In this document: in pieces, positions 45,801-58,440 of the stretch
Layout of the letters: each line of letters begins with the position of its first letter
Numbering within the stretch: position 1 is the stretch's first letter
Origin: Hofstenia miamia
Taxonomy: Eukaryota > Xenacoelomorpha > Acoela > Hofsteniidae
Assembly: GCA_900660155.1 (NCBI GenBank)
Contig: CABFPE010000692.1
Location: 246,156-310,155, forward strand
Direction: 5' to 3'
DNA length: 64,000 bases
The notes under the pieces: generated by a model
Told to the model about the DNA's origin: nothing
What the model saw: the letters and a program-made list of their open reading frames with translations, nothing else
Databases searched by the model: none
Position numbers and translations under genes: made by a program

Positions 45801-47200
45801 TGAGTAAACATTATGTTTCAACCTTGTGTTTGCAGTTCATTCAAAAACTAATAATTTAAACACTAAAATCCCTAGTAGAGTAATTTTTGAACGTATGATT
45901 GTAATATATATTAGCAAATTTTAAATATTATCCGAATCGCCTTTTATTCGGAAACCTTCAATAAACGTCCACTGCTTTCCACTGGCATTAGGTTTACACA
46001 CGTTCTAGTCTATTCATTCATTAGATCTCTGTTTACATTTTTATACGAACTTTAAGATTTTTATGTTGGCTAATGTCAGCAAACCATTGCATCTGTTCTT
46101 TGCTTCTGAAATTTTTCTTTTAAAAATTTTCATTACATTTTTTATCGTAGACTCCACCGGATCAATCCGTTGTCATTTGTTGCTTAATGATGACTATACG
46201 TATTTAATGTGGACACAATGACTACCCCTAATATCGTTATGTGCAAAATTAGATAATTGGCGACTGGAGAACAAAAATAACTTGTTTCCGACATATTTTA
46301 TTGTCACACGAATTATTGAGAAAAATGCAAATGGGAAGTTTTTCAGAAAATTTGTTTAATGTTCGGCAATTGGTGGAAACTTGTACAATGGGAAATATTT
46401 AAGATGGCATTTACGATTAAAGATTACATTTAACTACATGAAAGAAATATTTGGAATTTACCAACCAAGAATAATTACATTTAAATTACAAAGACCTCAA
46501 TCAATTTCAACAACCAAGATTAATTAATGAAGAAAATTCTGTTTTTGAAATCCTAATAAGTGTTTAACACTTCATTTGTATTGATTTTGCCAAAGAATTT
46601 TACAAATATATAATAATAATTGATGGAAAACAATGATATTGAAATAAGTTTTTTGCTAATGTCATCCGTACTAAAGTTCACAAGATTTTAGCTATTACTT
46701 TGTACTTTTGTGACACCTTAATTTGCCCTGATGGAAAGGCTGGATAGCTTACACATTTGAATTACAAAATGTGCTTGAATATTCATCATTTTTATTGGTA
46801 TTTCTGGTACGCTTTATTAGTAATTATTCTGCTTATCTAAACACCAAAATTAATTAATTTAAGCTTTTATAAAGGGTTTTTAAAAATGTTTATAGATAAT
46901 TTTATTTGTAAAAGGAAAATATTACCATTTGAAATCAGAATTTATCTTAAGGTTTTATATAACTAGTCATAATCTAAAACAACCCTTGATTATTCGCTGC
47001 TATTGCGGATCAAAGCGAGGTCACACATTTTTGATATCATGATTTTGACTTAAATTGCGGCAACTTCCATTGTATTAGAGAAAGTTAACATATATTAGAT
47101 TACAATTGTTTTTGAACAATATTGTGTGGATGCCTGCGTCGGTGGTTATTTCATATTAAAACAGTTTGAAATAGCAAAAATGTGGGTGGGGCTAGGGAGC
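45801..47200. other. AT-rich spacer with one dispersed repeat
   Basis: No gene. At 46218-46325 there is a segment related to 49312-49415 on the far side of the copia insertion (see that repeat). Confidence 0.4.
46218..46325 (+). repeat. Dispersed ~105-bp repeat, copy 1
   Basis: Begins ATGACTACCCCTAATATCG and contains AACTTGTTTC and CACGAATTATT. It resembles 49312-49415 in the same orientation with scattered substitutions and small indels. The two copies flank the copia fossil at a distance, so they belong to an older repeat and not to the copia element. Confidence 0.55.
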
Positions 47201-47205
47201 AGCGG

Positions 47206-49194
47206 GTTAATAAAATACGACCGAACATAAAATAAAATTATCATAGATTGCAAACGTGGGAAAAGATATGTACAGAAATTACAATGTCTGATATCTGCTA
47301 ACATTATTAAGATTAACATTCCCTCTTCTATAGCATCTCCAAAAGTAAGGAAACGATTTTACTTCCATGTTTTGTAAGAGGCTCCGCAAGATTCTCTTCT
47401 GAATTGACGAAATTTAAAGACCATTCCTCTGTTGTAATCCCATCCCTAATGTACATAAAATCAATAATTAACCGTTTTTGTGATGGGTTTGATGAGCGGT
47501 TTTTTACTCCATTAATAAGTGACTTATTATCAGAATACAGCTCAATGTGAATATTCCTACTAATACTTTTAAATATTTTTCGCACAAATACAGCTATATC
47601 GATAGCAGCGACCATTGTTATAGTCTCTGCAACTCGTTGCAACTTTTTTGAAAACCAAGTAATAACGTCATTTCCAAACGTAATGACATACCCATTAAAA
47701 CTCTTCTCACCAAAAGAAGCATCCGAGGACACTTTAAGACTAGGTAAATTGCTACCACTATTAGTGAAATGCACCGTTACTTGATATTTAATATATCGAA
47801 TTAGTTTATTAGCTCGTGAAATCTTTGAATTGCTCAAAAATTGTCTAATTGTTGAGAGATTTGCTACGTCAAAGAAATATCTGGACGACTATTCGTACTC
47901 AGCCATAGCAATTGACCGATTAATTCACTAATCTTACTCTTAATTTCAATTTGCTCCTCTAAGTTATTATTATTATCCAAGCATTGAAGCTTAGAGTTAT
48001 ATTTTGATTGGGACAATTCATACCCTTGATTAGAAACTCTTAATTGCATTCCCTAGAAATTCGATCATTCTTTGTTTACTTTTATGCTTTTCCCAACAAT
48101 AAAAGCGCCCTGAAGCCACTGACTTTCCAACAATTAAGAAATCATCTACATTGTATCAATATAGCTCCTTCAATGGTGTTTGCATCCCCAGAGAACAGAA
48201 ACAAAGCGCGATCAACTTCACATATCCTTCCATACCATAATTTTGAGGCATCGGAAAGTCCATACACTCCAATGTTCAATTTCCATAACGTATTGTGTGA
48301 TGTAGCAGCCTCAATGCGGAAATCGCATAAATATCACGTTGAATGTTATCACCCTGCAAGAAAGCAGGCTTTATATCTGATAGCAGCATTCCATTTAAGC
48401 ATATTAGCCAATGACAATAAGATAGAAAGCGATAACCTGGAGCATGGCGAATATACTTCAGGATTATCCTTGTCCTCAAAACCTCGAGCAACCAAACTGG
48501 CTTTTGGATAACGCTCACCACACATACCTTTCTTCCATGAAAGAACCCAGCGTGTACTGACAACATTTAACTCTTTCCAACCTGCACTTGGAAATATTAC
48601 TTCTAACGTTGATCCAGCAAGCATCATTTTTCGTTCCTGTTCTGTAACATTAGATTTATAAAGCAACTCTGCCCCTAAAATATTATTGCTCAGCGTCATT
48701 TTATGTTCCTTTAGTTGAGCAATGAGATGTTCCATTTCTAAAATAAAGTCCCTCATTGATTGACCTTGTCTTTCCAGATTTTTGAAGTTAACAAACAAAT
48801 TATATGACTCGGCATCTTGTGAAATTTTAAAAGACATCTAATTTGTCAATAAGACGATCAAATCCATTATCACATTTCAAAATATTCTCATCAAGTTCTA
48901 ATGCACAGTCTTTAGCACGGTTTCGAAGGTTTAGCAAAACAGTTATTGCTTTTTTCTTATCCAAATCCGAAATGAGACTCCACAGGTTCACTTCCTTTCT
49001 CCACTTTTCATAGTCTCGTGTGTTGAATCAAAAATTGGAGGATTCTTAAACGAGACTGCCATCACTAGAAACCACTATCTACTACCATGTTAATAAAATA
49101 CGACCGAACGTAAAATAAAATTATTATAGATTACAGAAGTTAAAATGTGTCTGACATAATGTCTGACATCTGCTAGCATTATTAAGATTAACAT
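47206..49194 (-). mobile_element. Ty1/copia LTR retrotransposon fossil with short LTRs
   Basis: A minus-strand element of about 2 kb, far below the size of a complete copia element. LTR-like ends of about 105-113 bp lie at 47206-47318 and 49088-49193. They share TTAATAAAATACGACCGAAC and ATTATTAAGATTAACA and are clearly diverged, so the insertion is not fresh. AGCGG flanks both sides (47201-47205 and 49195-49199), the 5-bp target duplication usual for this family. Parts recognised are a gag-like region next to the upper LTR, reverse transcriptase pieces and a copia-type RNase H region (47328-47837). A tRNA-Met-type primer site (TGGTAG) adjoins the upper LTR. The element is broken, with several breaks. 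Short LTRs recall the GalEa group of aquatic animals, an inference. Confidence 0.8.
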
Positions 49195-50808
49195 AGCGGG
49201 TAATAGTAGTTGGTATAACATTTATCAAATTCTGCAAATTGAAATTACAACATAGAATCAACTTGATACGGGTTCGAAATAATATACATAACTAAATCTT
49301 CAAATGCCACCATGACTACGCTTAATATCGTATATGTGCATAATTAGGTAATTTGGTAACTGGAATATAACTTGTTTCAGACAATATTTTATTTTCCCAC
49401 GAATTATTTTCAAAAACCATTTCCAAAATTTCCTATATGTGTGCTGCAAGAGTTGCTGATGGAGAACAATACAGTATTACTCAACAAATATTTCAGCAGT
49501 CGGGAGTAATGCTTTAAAGATGGAATGCAACTGTAATTCTATCGCGCTATAAAAATGAGTAAATGAGATGAGTCCCCGTAATTTAAATCATCTTTGATGC
49601 GGATACTTTCAGCAAATCGTAGACCAAAAAAGAAACATCGTCCACAATCAGATCCAAGTTCATTTTAGAATAGATCTAGTTATTCTCTATATCGAAGCAA
49701 TCATGCAAAGAATACTGCTTCCAGAGAAGATGCCGATGAATTCAAACGGGGAAATTATTTCAAGAGTTCCAATACTTAATAGTGAAAATTTTACTAAATT
49801 TTAATTATATGAGTTGAATAGCGGGATTTTATTGATTTCGAAATTTGTATTTAATTAACTGAAATCTTTCGTTCGATTTCTAAATCATCAAGGATTCTGA
49901 ATGTTTTAAAATTTTATACTCATTTAATATGCAGCAATTTATTCATGTTCATGCTCAAACTATTTGGTAAATATTTTATTTTCATTAGAAACTTTTAAAG
50001 ACGGTAAAAGTGGCTTGCAATGCAATGGAAAAAAATTTTTATCTATGGAATTCTATTTTAAAGTTTTAGCATTTATAAATGCCACTGTTAGATTCTGTTG
50101 GAAACCCTAGAAATTCAATAATTCTTATCTTTTCCTATGCTGTGTTTGATGAATTGAATTGAAGCACATGTTGAAGGCATTGGTTATTTAGATAGCGGTT
50201 AAATTACTTGGATTTGCTTATAAGTTCATGTTGCTGTATCATAGGTGCGCCTCCACAAGGATATGGTTTGAAAATTATTTTGTAAAGTGGTCTACACACG
50301 GTTGTCGTGAACTTTTAAATTTGTGCACATTAACTACATTCGTTCGCATTCACATTAATTGATAATTTTAGCTTTTGAGAAAATGAAAAATATTTTGCAA
50401 TCGTTTTACATGCATTTGATGTGGGCATGCTTTTTGCAAAAATAATCATCAAATGAATTGCGGTCTCTGGCAAGGTTTCTTACACTGACCATGCAAATGT
50501 ATGATGATAGATAGAGTTATTATTAAGTGTAGGAATAATTTTTATGAAAGCAATCAGAATCGCTAACCAAAGCAGCTACAAATACTTGGTACACATATTG
50601 CATTAAGATTTTGCCATTTTGAAATGTAGGCGGTGTGATTTTTGTCTTAAACTTTGAACAATTTTTAATGGGTATGGATTGTCATTGTCCGTTGAAGTCC
50701 ACGAATTTTAAATTCCGTGCTTTGCACCTAATGGCTATGCAAGTATTGAATAATTGTATTTCAGTAATTCTTTTCTGATTTTAATATTCATAGCTGCATG
50801 ATTTCAGA
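49195..50808. other. AT-rich spacer upstream of POP5
   Basis: Contains the second dispersed repeat at 49312-49415. Around 49600-49790 there is weak protein-like text on the plus strand (RRPKKKHRPQSDPSSF), not assignable. No other feature. Confidence 0.4.
49312..49415 (+). repeat. Dispersed ~105-bp repeat, copy 2
   Basis: Begins ATGACTACGCTTAATATCG and shares AACTTGTTTC and CACGAATTATT with 46218-46325, in the same order and orientation. Confidence 0.55.
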
Positions 50809-52865
50809 ATGGTAAAGCTTAAGAAGAGATACATCACAGCTGAGATTGTATTGGATAATCCGAGAAATAGAAGCTGGAGAATAACCGAAAATTCTTTACA
50901 CCAAATGCTATTGGAGTGTATTACTTTTGGGTTTGGGATCTTTGGCAAAGCCACACTTAGTTTCAAGAAAATATATATCAATGTAATAACCCACATCTTC
51001 ATCGTCAGGTTTCCACACATAGAAGTTGACAGAGTATTATCATTTATTTTTTTAAATTATTAAAATTATAATTCTGCCTATTTGAATTTATTTAAACTGC
51101 CTGGGGATTTTTTAAAATTTTTCCTGATTGTAAAAATATTTTAAACATTGCATGAAATAAACCTGCTCATGCCTCGCGATTTTCAGATTTACTAATAGAC
51201 TTCGAAAAACTCCTTTATTTGGAAAAACAGTTGTCCTTTATAATAGACGATAGGTAGTTTAAGTTTTAATGTTAACATTTAAACTACAATTCATAAATTA
51301 TGAAGATGTAAATCTTTCTTGGTGGTATTTGTATATAGTAAACACTTAAATATATGTAGGTGTCCTTGGCTATAGTTATATTCCCAGTAAAGTTGAACTA
51401 GGTTTAAATCTTTTATATTTGTATTTTCTATGCTTTATCTTACAACAGTAATATTTTAACCCAAATTTCATTGGAAATACTTAAAATCTGTAATCGTTTT
51501 TTCAACAATTCACAAACTATTAAGATTTTCAAAAAAAACTGAAAAAACAGCTAGGTGGGTGACTTCTTTTTTATTTACGCTTTAAAATCTCTCAGTAATA
51601 ATTTTTTGGCACGTGGTAACAAAGCCTGCGGTTTTGTTGCTGCCATGGGTGTTAATCAGTTTATCGAAGAACAAAAGTATTAATCAAAATCCTGTCCATT
51701 ATGAATATGCACTCATCTGATCAAATGACAGAAAATATATATTCATGCATTGATTGAGATCATGCTGCTTTGACCGATAATTAGACTTCTAAAATGAGTC
51801 TGCTATAATTAAAAGAAACATCCAAAGAATTGCATGCTAGTTTCACAGATTCATTGCGGATGCATTTTTGGTTAATCTTACAACTAGAATTGAGAAAAGT
51901 GTAAATAATGAAAAAGTTGCTTTCAAATTCTTCGGAATAACACCGCCAAAATTCAACTACTCAATTTCTATGGAAACGTTTATAAAAAATCCCAATCTCA
52001 TAAATGTCTGGCAGAAATGTAGTATCAATATGAATTATTTGGTTAAATGTGATATTTTAGTATATAAAATACAGAACTTCAATAGGGTAGGAATTGGTTG
52101 GTGTGCAGAGATTCAGCTCAGGAAACCTTAGACCCATTTTTGTAATACTTTTCAAAAAATATTCCTCAAAATTTGGTGTTTTAGAAACTTTCAATAAAAT
52201 CTACACACTGGAATTGAGGATACTAAGTTTACATTTAGAAAATAGTAATGTCAAACGCGAAATTGTAAATTTTATTTTGCAACACATTGTTTTTCATATA
52301 TATATAGAGTTCGCTGCATTTACTGTGACTTGCATACATAGTTGTGTAAAATTAAGCTTTCCTTACATTTCGTTCCATTTTTCCAATACTTCGGCTTAAG
52401 ACTTGCACTGCCCGTGTCTCTTAAGCTGGCCTGATGTCAGCTGATTTCTACATGTAAATTTGACATCATAAATAGTTATTGTTTTGCGATTTTCAATGTA
52501 ATTAATAAGTTAATCTGTTTTAGCTATGATTGTTATTCATATAGTTTCTGAATTTTCGACATTTTGACTAACTATATGCTGATCGCCATAAATGTTTTCG
52601 AATATTTTAAAAATTATAATTACACTAATATATTGAAATGTTGCTATTTTAGGCTCTCAAAGCGTTATCACTCGTTCCACAACTTTCCAAATATCCTATC
52701 AAAATTAAAGTATTACATGTTTCCGGCACTGTGCGGCACTCATACAAGTTCTTGGCGAAAATTGAGCGGATGAAGCTACGCAAAAGTATTGCAGATGAAA
52801 AAAATCAGTACACAAAAAGCCAATTACAGAATACTTTGATTAAATTATCTGACATTAATTTGTAA
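50809..52865 (+). CDS. POP5: Ribonuclease P/MRP protein subunit POP5, exons 50809-51033 and 52653-52865
   Basis: Two exons join in phase 0 (donor AGA|GTATTA, acceptor ctattttag) to 145 residues, against about 163 in human. Exon 1 begins MVKLKKRYITAEIVLDNPRN, matching MVRFKHRYLLCELVSDDPRC of human POP5 from memory, followed by LECITFGFGIFGKATLSFK and a strand ending HIFIVRFPHIEVDR. Exon 2 begins ALKALSLVPQLSKYPIKIKV and contains LHVSGTVRHSYKFLAKIE, the hallmark LHVGGTIRTCQKFL motif of the family, then a basic tail. POP5 is part of the protein core of nuclear RNase P and RNase MRP, which process tRNA and rRNA precursors. Start is at the ATG that aligns with the family start. The 1.6-kb intron holds no recognisable gene. 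Confidence 0.88.
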
Positions 52866-53209
52866 TGAGATTTATTATTTATTTAATTTTAATGACTGGA
52901 ATTTGGAAGTTACTGAATATCGCGTTTAGCTCTTACAGATTCGAAAAAAATATTCATGTCATCGTATTATTTTAAAATTGTGTAAACTTGACTAAAGTGT
53001 TTAGTAAATATACATTTGGTGACAAATTCCTGGAAAACCCTATTTTTTTACTTTTTTCAATTTTTTTACGGACAATCAGATGCATAATGTAATGAATTAA
53101 CAAAATTTAGCATTAGGTATTGCAGATATTGTGAAAGTTTAACATTACACGCACTTACATTGGCAGTTCTTGAGAAGTATAAAACAGGTGGCAAATTACT
53201 TGGGGCAAC

Positions 53210-53253
<44 letters not shown>

Positions 53254-54558
53254 TATACACTAGTTGAAGGAATGGAAAGCAAACTGGGATGGCATGGAGG
53301 TACCTGCAAACGAATCAATCGCATTACATTCAACAAATTCTGAAAGCGTTCTAAAACTGTTTTACCTCTCCTTCGACAAAACTTAAGATGTTGTTTAACG
53401 GAGTCAATTTCCAAATCGAACTGGTAGGCACGACCAATTATGATACATTATTATAATACTACAGTACTGCTAAGGTGTTGATGTATTCTGATTTTACAGT
53501 TTAAAATCTAATATAGGTTATTTGGCCATTTTTATCTGCCCTGCCTGATTATCCTTAGCATTATGAAATGACAGATTGAATCATTTTCGAATTATTTACA
53601 CAACGAACATAACGCTTTTAAATTTGATTCAAAAATTTATGTACCTATGATAAGCTAATATTCCTGATATGCATATGTTATAAACTAATTTGATACTTAG
53701 ACAAAAATATATAGTTAATACAGCCTTTGCTAAAATGCCTGAAGATTTCAATTTATGGCGAATAGGTTTTTTTCGTAATTTTCCCTCATTTTATATATTT
53801 TCGGATAGGAATTACAAAAAGTCGAGGCCAAACATAAACTTTTCTTATGTTTAGAGCAAATTAAGATTTTTTTAACGTCATTACTATTGTTGACAATTGT
53901 GTATATGTACTCTTAACATAGTACTGTTGTATTTACTGTTACTGACTGTGATGTCTATCTTGAAGAAATATTAAAATATAATAGTTAAATTCTAAGTATT
54001 ATTAAATATACAAGACTGCTTCACATCAGTAATGATGTTAACAAAAAATTAGTTAAATGGAATTAGCCTACAAAATCTTAATTTCATCTAAATATGAGAA
54101 AAATTAATAATTGGTCTCCACTTTTTCGTGATCTTCATGCCAAAACATAGAACATGAGGACAATTTAAGGAAAACTACAATTTTGTGAATTTGCCGCATT
54201 ACACTGACTTCTGTTACCAAAATGTACTTTCTTGAATTGCAAATTAGTAAATGTGACAGGATTCTAAAACATAATTATAATAAGAATAATAGCTATGTAG
54301 TAATAAACCAAAAAGTCGACATTCAGAAGTGATGAAGATCTACCGACATTATATGCGAATATTTATTTTTTCAAAAATATATACATACATATATGTTCAC
54401 ATGCTCGCACATTTAGTCTTTGACAATGTAAATGAAACAAAATAATACGTAATTTAAATATCATACATGAATCTTCAATGTTTAAAATTTGCAATGTAGT
54501 AGTTGAAGAGCGCTTAACATATAAATGTGCTACGTGCCAACTACTGTCCAAGTGTTTA
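52866..54558. other. Spacer between POP5 and the calmodulin-like gene
   Basis: AT-rich. It contains a TA microsatellite at about 53212-53252. A minus-strand frame reading through it (poly Tyr-Ile) is a product of the repeat. No gene seen. Confidence 0.5.
53212..53252. repeat. (TA)n microsatellite
   Basis: About twenty TA units without interruption. Confidence 0.95.
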
Positions 54559-57500
54559 ATGAATCGCTTTACAAGTGAACAAGTGCGGGAATTCAGAGAG
54601 GCTTTCACGCTCTTTGATGCCGACAATGATGGGGCAATCGGACCAGCAGAATTGGGGGAGATTATGGAAACCTTAGGACAGAGCATGAGCGCTGTACAAA
54701 TACAGGAATTTATTGATGAAGTCGACATTGACGGTAATTTTTTAGGGATGCTGCAAACTTAATTGTAAAACAGGGCTGAAATCGGCCTGTTTGTTTTTGG
54801 CTAGCATGTAAGCAAACGTGGACATGAGTTACTGATAAAAATGATATCATGATATCCCAAAGCTTACAAAAACATGATTTTGAAATAATATGTTACTTCT
54901 TAACATATGTGCTTATCAATTTTGAATTAAATAAGCACAGAGGTGCGTTTCAAATTTTTAAAAGGGAAAGCTGACACCCATTTTTACAGAAAAAAATTGT
55001 AAACAAAAAGTTTTTTGAACAAAAGTAAGTTTGCACCAAAAGCAATCGTCTGTTTTTAGCATCAAATCGATTGATGACATCTTGCATTAAAGTGAACTAT
55101 TTTCAATTTTGAGGAAATGAGAACATTTTAATTAAGTGCTAGCAGCAGAACATCAAACACGGGGGGGGCTTGTGTTGTGGTGACGCAGAGACGGAAGCCA
55201 ATCGGTACTGACCACCCTTAATTTCACTTCACCGGTCAGTTTAAGATGGGTCATACCAATCAGCTAATTTAGTCCTGGGAGTATCTCAAACTCAAGCTGC
55301 AAAGGCCCGTGACAATTACCATAATTATATTTACTAAAATGAAAAAGTTAGTAGGTCACATATGCAATTGACTAACGTTTTTTTAAATAAATACAATTGC
55401 CATTGAACATTGAATATCGAATCAGTGGTATAAATTCTGTAAATAAGAGCTCTAAAGATCTAAGTTTTTAAACAATAGCACTATATTTAATTGTAACTTT
55501 CCATTTAAGTTTTACTGCTATATATTGCAAATGAATCGTAATAGTAATCATAGGTGTAAACCGGTCGGTACTAGTGCCAACCAAAGCCGGTTGATCGGCC
55601 GGTCTAATCGGCAAGGCAGAAAACTAACTTTTTACAGGCACATTTACCTGCTCTCACTCAACTACAGAAAAATGTGGATAAGCTAGTTAGTCATTTAGAA
55701 ATATACCCTAAATTTGAACATAATCTTATAAATAAAATAGACACGGCAATGAAGGAAACTTCTGGCGTTTGTCATCAGTTCTTTGAAAAGAAGTTCACAA
55801 ATACATCGACTTTGGACTTCGAATTTATAAAAGCAATAAGCTTTTTCGATAGCTATGTGAATAATGATTCACCCCAGATATCCTGGATACCAGAGGAATT
55901 AGATATGTTCCCAGTAGAGTTGAAAATTTGATTCTCAATTCAGTTGGTCACTATGATTGCTAAGTGTATGTGGATAAAAAAACTCTTTGAAACAAGTTAA
56001 ATTTAGTTTTATATACTTTGAGCTAATTCAAGGTCTTAACGATTTAGATCAGCCTAAGGATAGTTAAATATTCGAAAAGTTTAATTCATAGTTAGAAAGT
56101 GTTCTTTTTGCTACAGCCATCTCATGATCAAGACAAACGAAATAATTTCAATAATAAAGCATGATATATCGTCTTGATTTTGGCATAAAGAGAATTTCTC
56201 CGTTATTTCGTACTTCATACATTGGCTATCTTAACATGAGGTACATTTCTAAAAAAAAGTGTGAAAATTGCATGTTTATCGAAAATTTTTATTTTCATTT
56301 GAAATATTTCATGCTTTGTCTTCATATATAGAAATGAGTTTGTTGCAATAACTTTGCTGGAAGAACAAATATTAGCTGAAAGAACACCATTTTCATATAA
56401 AATTACCTTGTCAAAATATAAATATTAATCAAATAGCTTTTTTATCAAAGTTAAGAGTTTCGTGAAACTACTAATACTCTAATATTGATATCGTCATTAG
56501 AATTTTATGCATTTCGTCTCATTTTTTCAATGCAAATATTGTACATAATTAAGCATACAATGAATTACAACCAGCTTGTTTGGTCACTAATAACTCTTGC
56601 ATTCCAATCTTACATTTTAGATTTTGCTCCTCATTTCATTCTCAGACAATGGACTGGTGTCTTACATATTCAAAGCTTGCACTCAAATATGAGTTTTGTT
56701 TAAATAATTGTATACTTCTGTCTTTGAAGTTTATTTCCTGAAAGTTTCACTCATTTTTATTGTAAACATCTAGAACTAGGAATGCTATAGTAAAGCCTTC
56801 TGGAAGGTAAGTTCCACTTTCAATCTACGATAGCAACATATAGTAATTGGTAGGCAAGAGCAAAATAGAATTGTCTTGTGTTGTATATGTAAGCTGTGTA
56901 GGTTGCATTTTGCTTTAATGCTTTTAAACAAGTGCAATTTTGGGTCTATTTCACCTTAATGTTACCCTCGATAATATAACTTTAAAATCTAATAAACTTC
57001 ATGGTATCATTCAAAAGCCCTCAATAATCATAAAAATAATCAGTTCCAGATAAATAGTGATTACTAATAGGCATGAATGTTATCTCATCTTATCTTATCT
57101 TATATACTTAAATTGCTAGTTTTATACAAAATTCAAAATGTATTAGGTAACGGAATGATTGAATTCAACGAGTTCCTTGAAATGTTAGGCAAAAAAATGC
57201 CAAACTTTGAAGAAGAAGATGAAGACGATGCTTCGATTGCATTCAGAGTTTTCGATCGTAATAGTGACAACTACCTTGAAAAATGGGAAATTTTGTGAGT
57301 AATTTTAGTTGAAAATTATAAATGGATCTTTGCCAAAATAAGAACCTGAAATTATCTAATTAATCATAAATTTTATAATGATATTCCTAGAATAAAATTA
57401 TGTAAATAAATATATTTATTAGATTGCTGTAATATATTTATATTATATTATTTTTTTATCATTTCATAGTGTTTCTTAAACTATTATTTAATCATTATTT

Positions 57501-58440
57501 ACATTAAATGAATTTCAATCACTTCTTCAATAATATTAATTAAATGATGCTAAAGCATATGATGTACAAACTTGGCTTTGAAATTCTCACCATTCGTTTT
57601 TTGGATATATGGTCAATATCTGTAACTGTTAGGATATAACTACATCAGGTGTTTGTCATGTATTACAATTTTCGTGTAGTCGGTATTCGTGTATTACAAA
57701 ATATTTTAAGGTATAAGTATTTCATATTTTTGTGTAGGAATTTTTGTGAATTTTGTAAAATCCATATCAAAAAAGAAAGCATTTATCTTCATTTGTAAAT
57801 TGGAATGCATTATATAACAAATTGAAAGCAATTGTAAGAGAATTCTAGCACGTGCATAAGCTATGTTTATCATTTTTCCTAGATTTTCCTGCTTAAGTCT
57901 ATTCTGAATCGCAGACCAAACACTGAAAACCGTCTATTCTGAATCGCAGACCAAACACTGAAAACACGAGTTCAACAAAACCGGACTGGATTTTTAAATT
58001 TTATATTTCAAATAAGTAGGTGGTTGCGGGGTTTTAGGTCAAATATTTGTGTACTTTATCGTGGACAACACACTGAATTAAATATAATTATATATTTATA
58101 TAATTATATATATATAATTATATATTTATGGCCGACTACTGCCATAAAATGCCTTTGAATTTTTTCAAAAATATACATGTAATTGAAATTCTCTTTTACA
58201 TTTACATTGACTCTACGATTACATGGTTTCTAAATATGAATTTTGCAATGCTGATGTTAAAATAATTTTCATTTAATATAATTTTATTAATACAAATTTA
58301 GCGAAGTCTTAAAAAATGTTGGCCAGCCGATGACAGATGAAGAAATTGACATCATTATTGATGAAGGAGATAAAGACATGGATGGGAAATTGTCGTTTGA
58401 AGAATTTAAAGAACTTTTTAACAGACTTAGCAAAAAATAG
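54559..58440 (+). CDS. Calmodulin-like EF-hand protein, exons 54559-54733, 57147-57294, 58302-58440
   Basis: Three exons join in frame to 153 residues, close to calmodulin (149). Introns are 2.4 and 1.0 kb with GT starts and TTAG or TTTAG ends. EF-hand 1 is DADNDGAIGPAE, EF2 DIDGNGMIEFNE (split by intron 1 inside the loop), EF3 DRNSDNYLEKWE and EF4 DKDMDGKLSFEE. Loops 1, 2 and 4 are canonical; loop 3 has Asn for the conserved Gly at position 6 and may bind calcium poorly. The start RFTSEQVREFREAFTLFDAD resembles QLTEEQIAEFKEAF of calmodulin. I start at the ATG at 54559; the upstream ATG at 54478 would add 27 atypical residues. It is too divergent to be calmodulin itself. It could be a troponin C or calmodulin-like sensor, with no targeting signal. 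Confidence 0.85.
55550..55931 (+). mobile_element. Possible hAT transposase fragment in intron 1
   Basis: An open frame with no in-frame stop from about 55630 to 55931 reads LPALTQLQKNVDKLVSHLEI, then KETSGVCHQFFEKKFTNTST and LDFEFIKAISFFDSYVNND. The layout resembles the region before the dimerisation domain of hAT transposases (LPAL..L, then a short helix, then a ..FDP..AATFLDP-like part). It follows a GC-rich patch with inverted ACCGGT words (55560-55610), which could be a transposon end. Identification is tentative, and no complete ends were found. Confidence 0.35.
57897..57966 (+). repeat. 35-bp tandem duplication in intron 2
   Basis: Two adjacent copies of a unit starting GTCTATTCTGAATCGCAGAC. 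The copies are identical as far as I can see. It lies in intron 2 of the calmodulin-like gene, away from splice sites. Confidence 0.9.

Noticed and set aside
53066-53260. Minus-strand frame starting with poly Tyr-Ile
   Set aside because: Its start is translated TA microsatellite and the rest has no recognisable content.
54478-54558. N-terminal extension of the calmodulin-like protein from the upstream ATG
   Set aside because: The extra 27 residues are cysteine-rich and unlike any EF-hand protein start; the ATG at 54559 matches the family.
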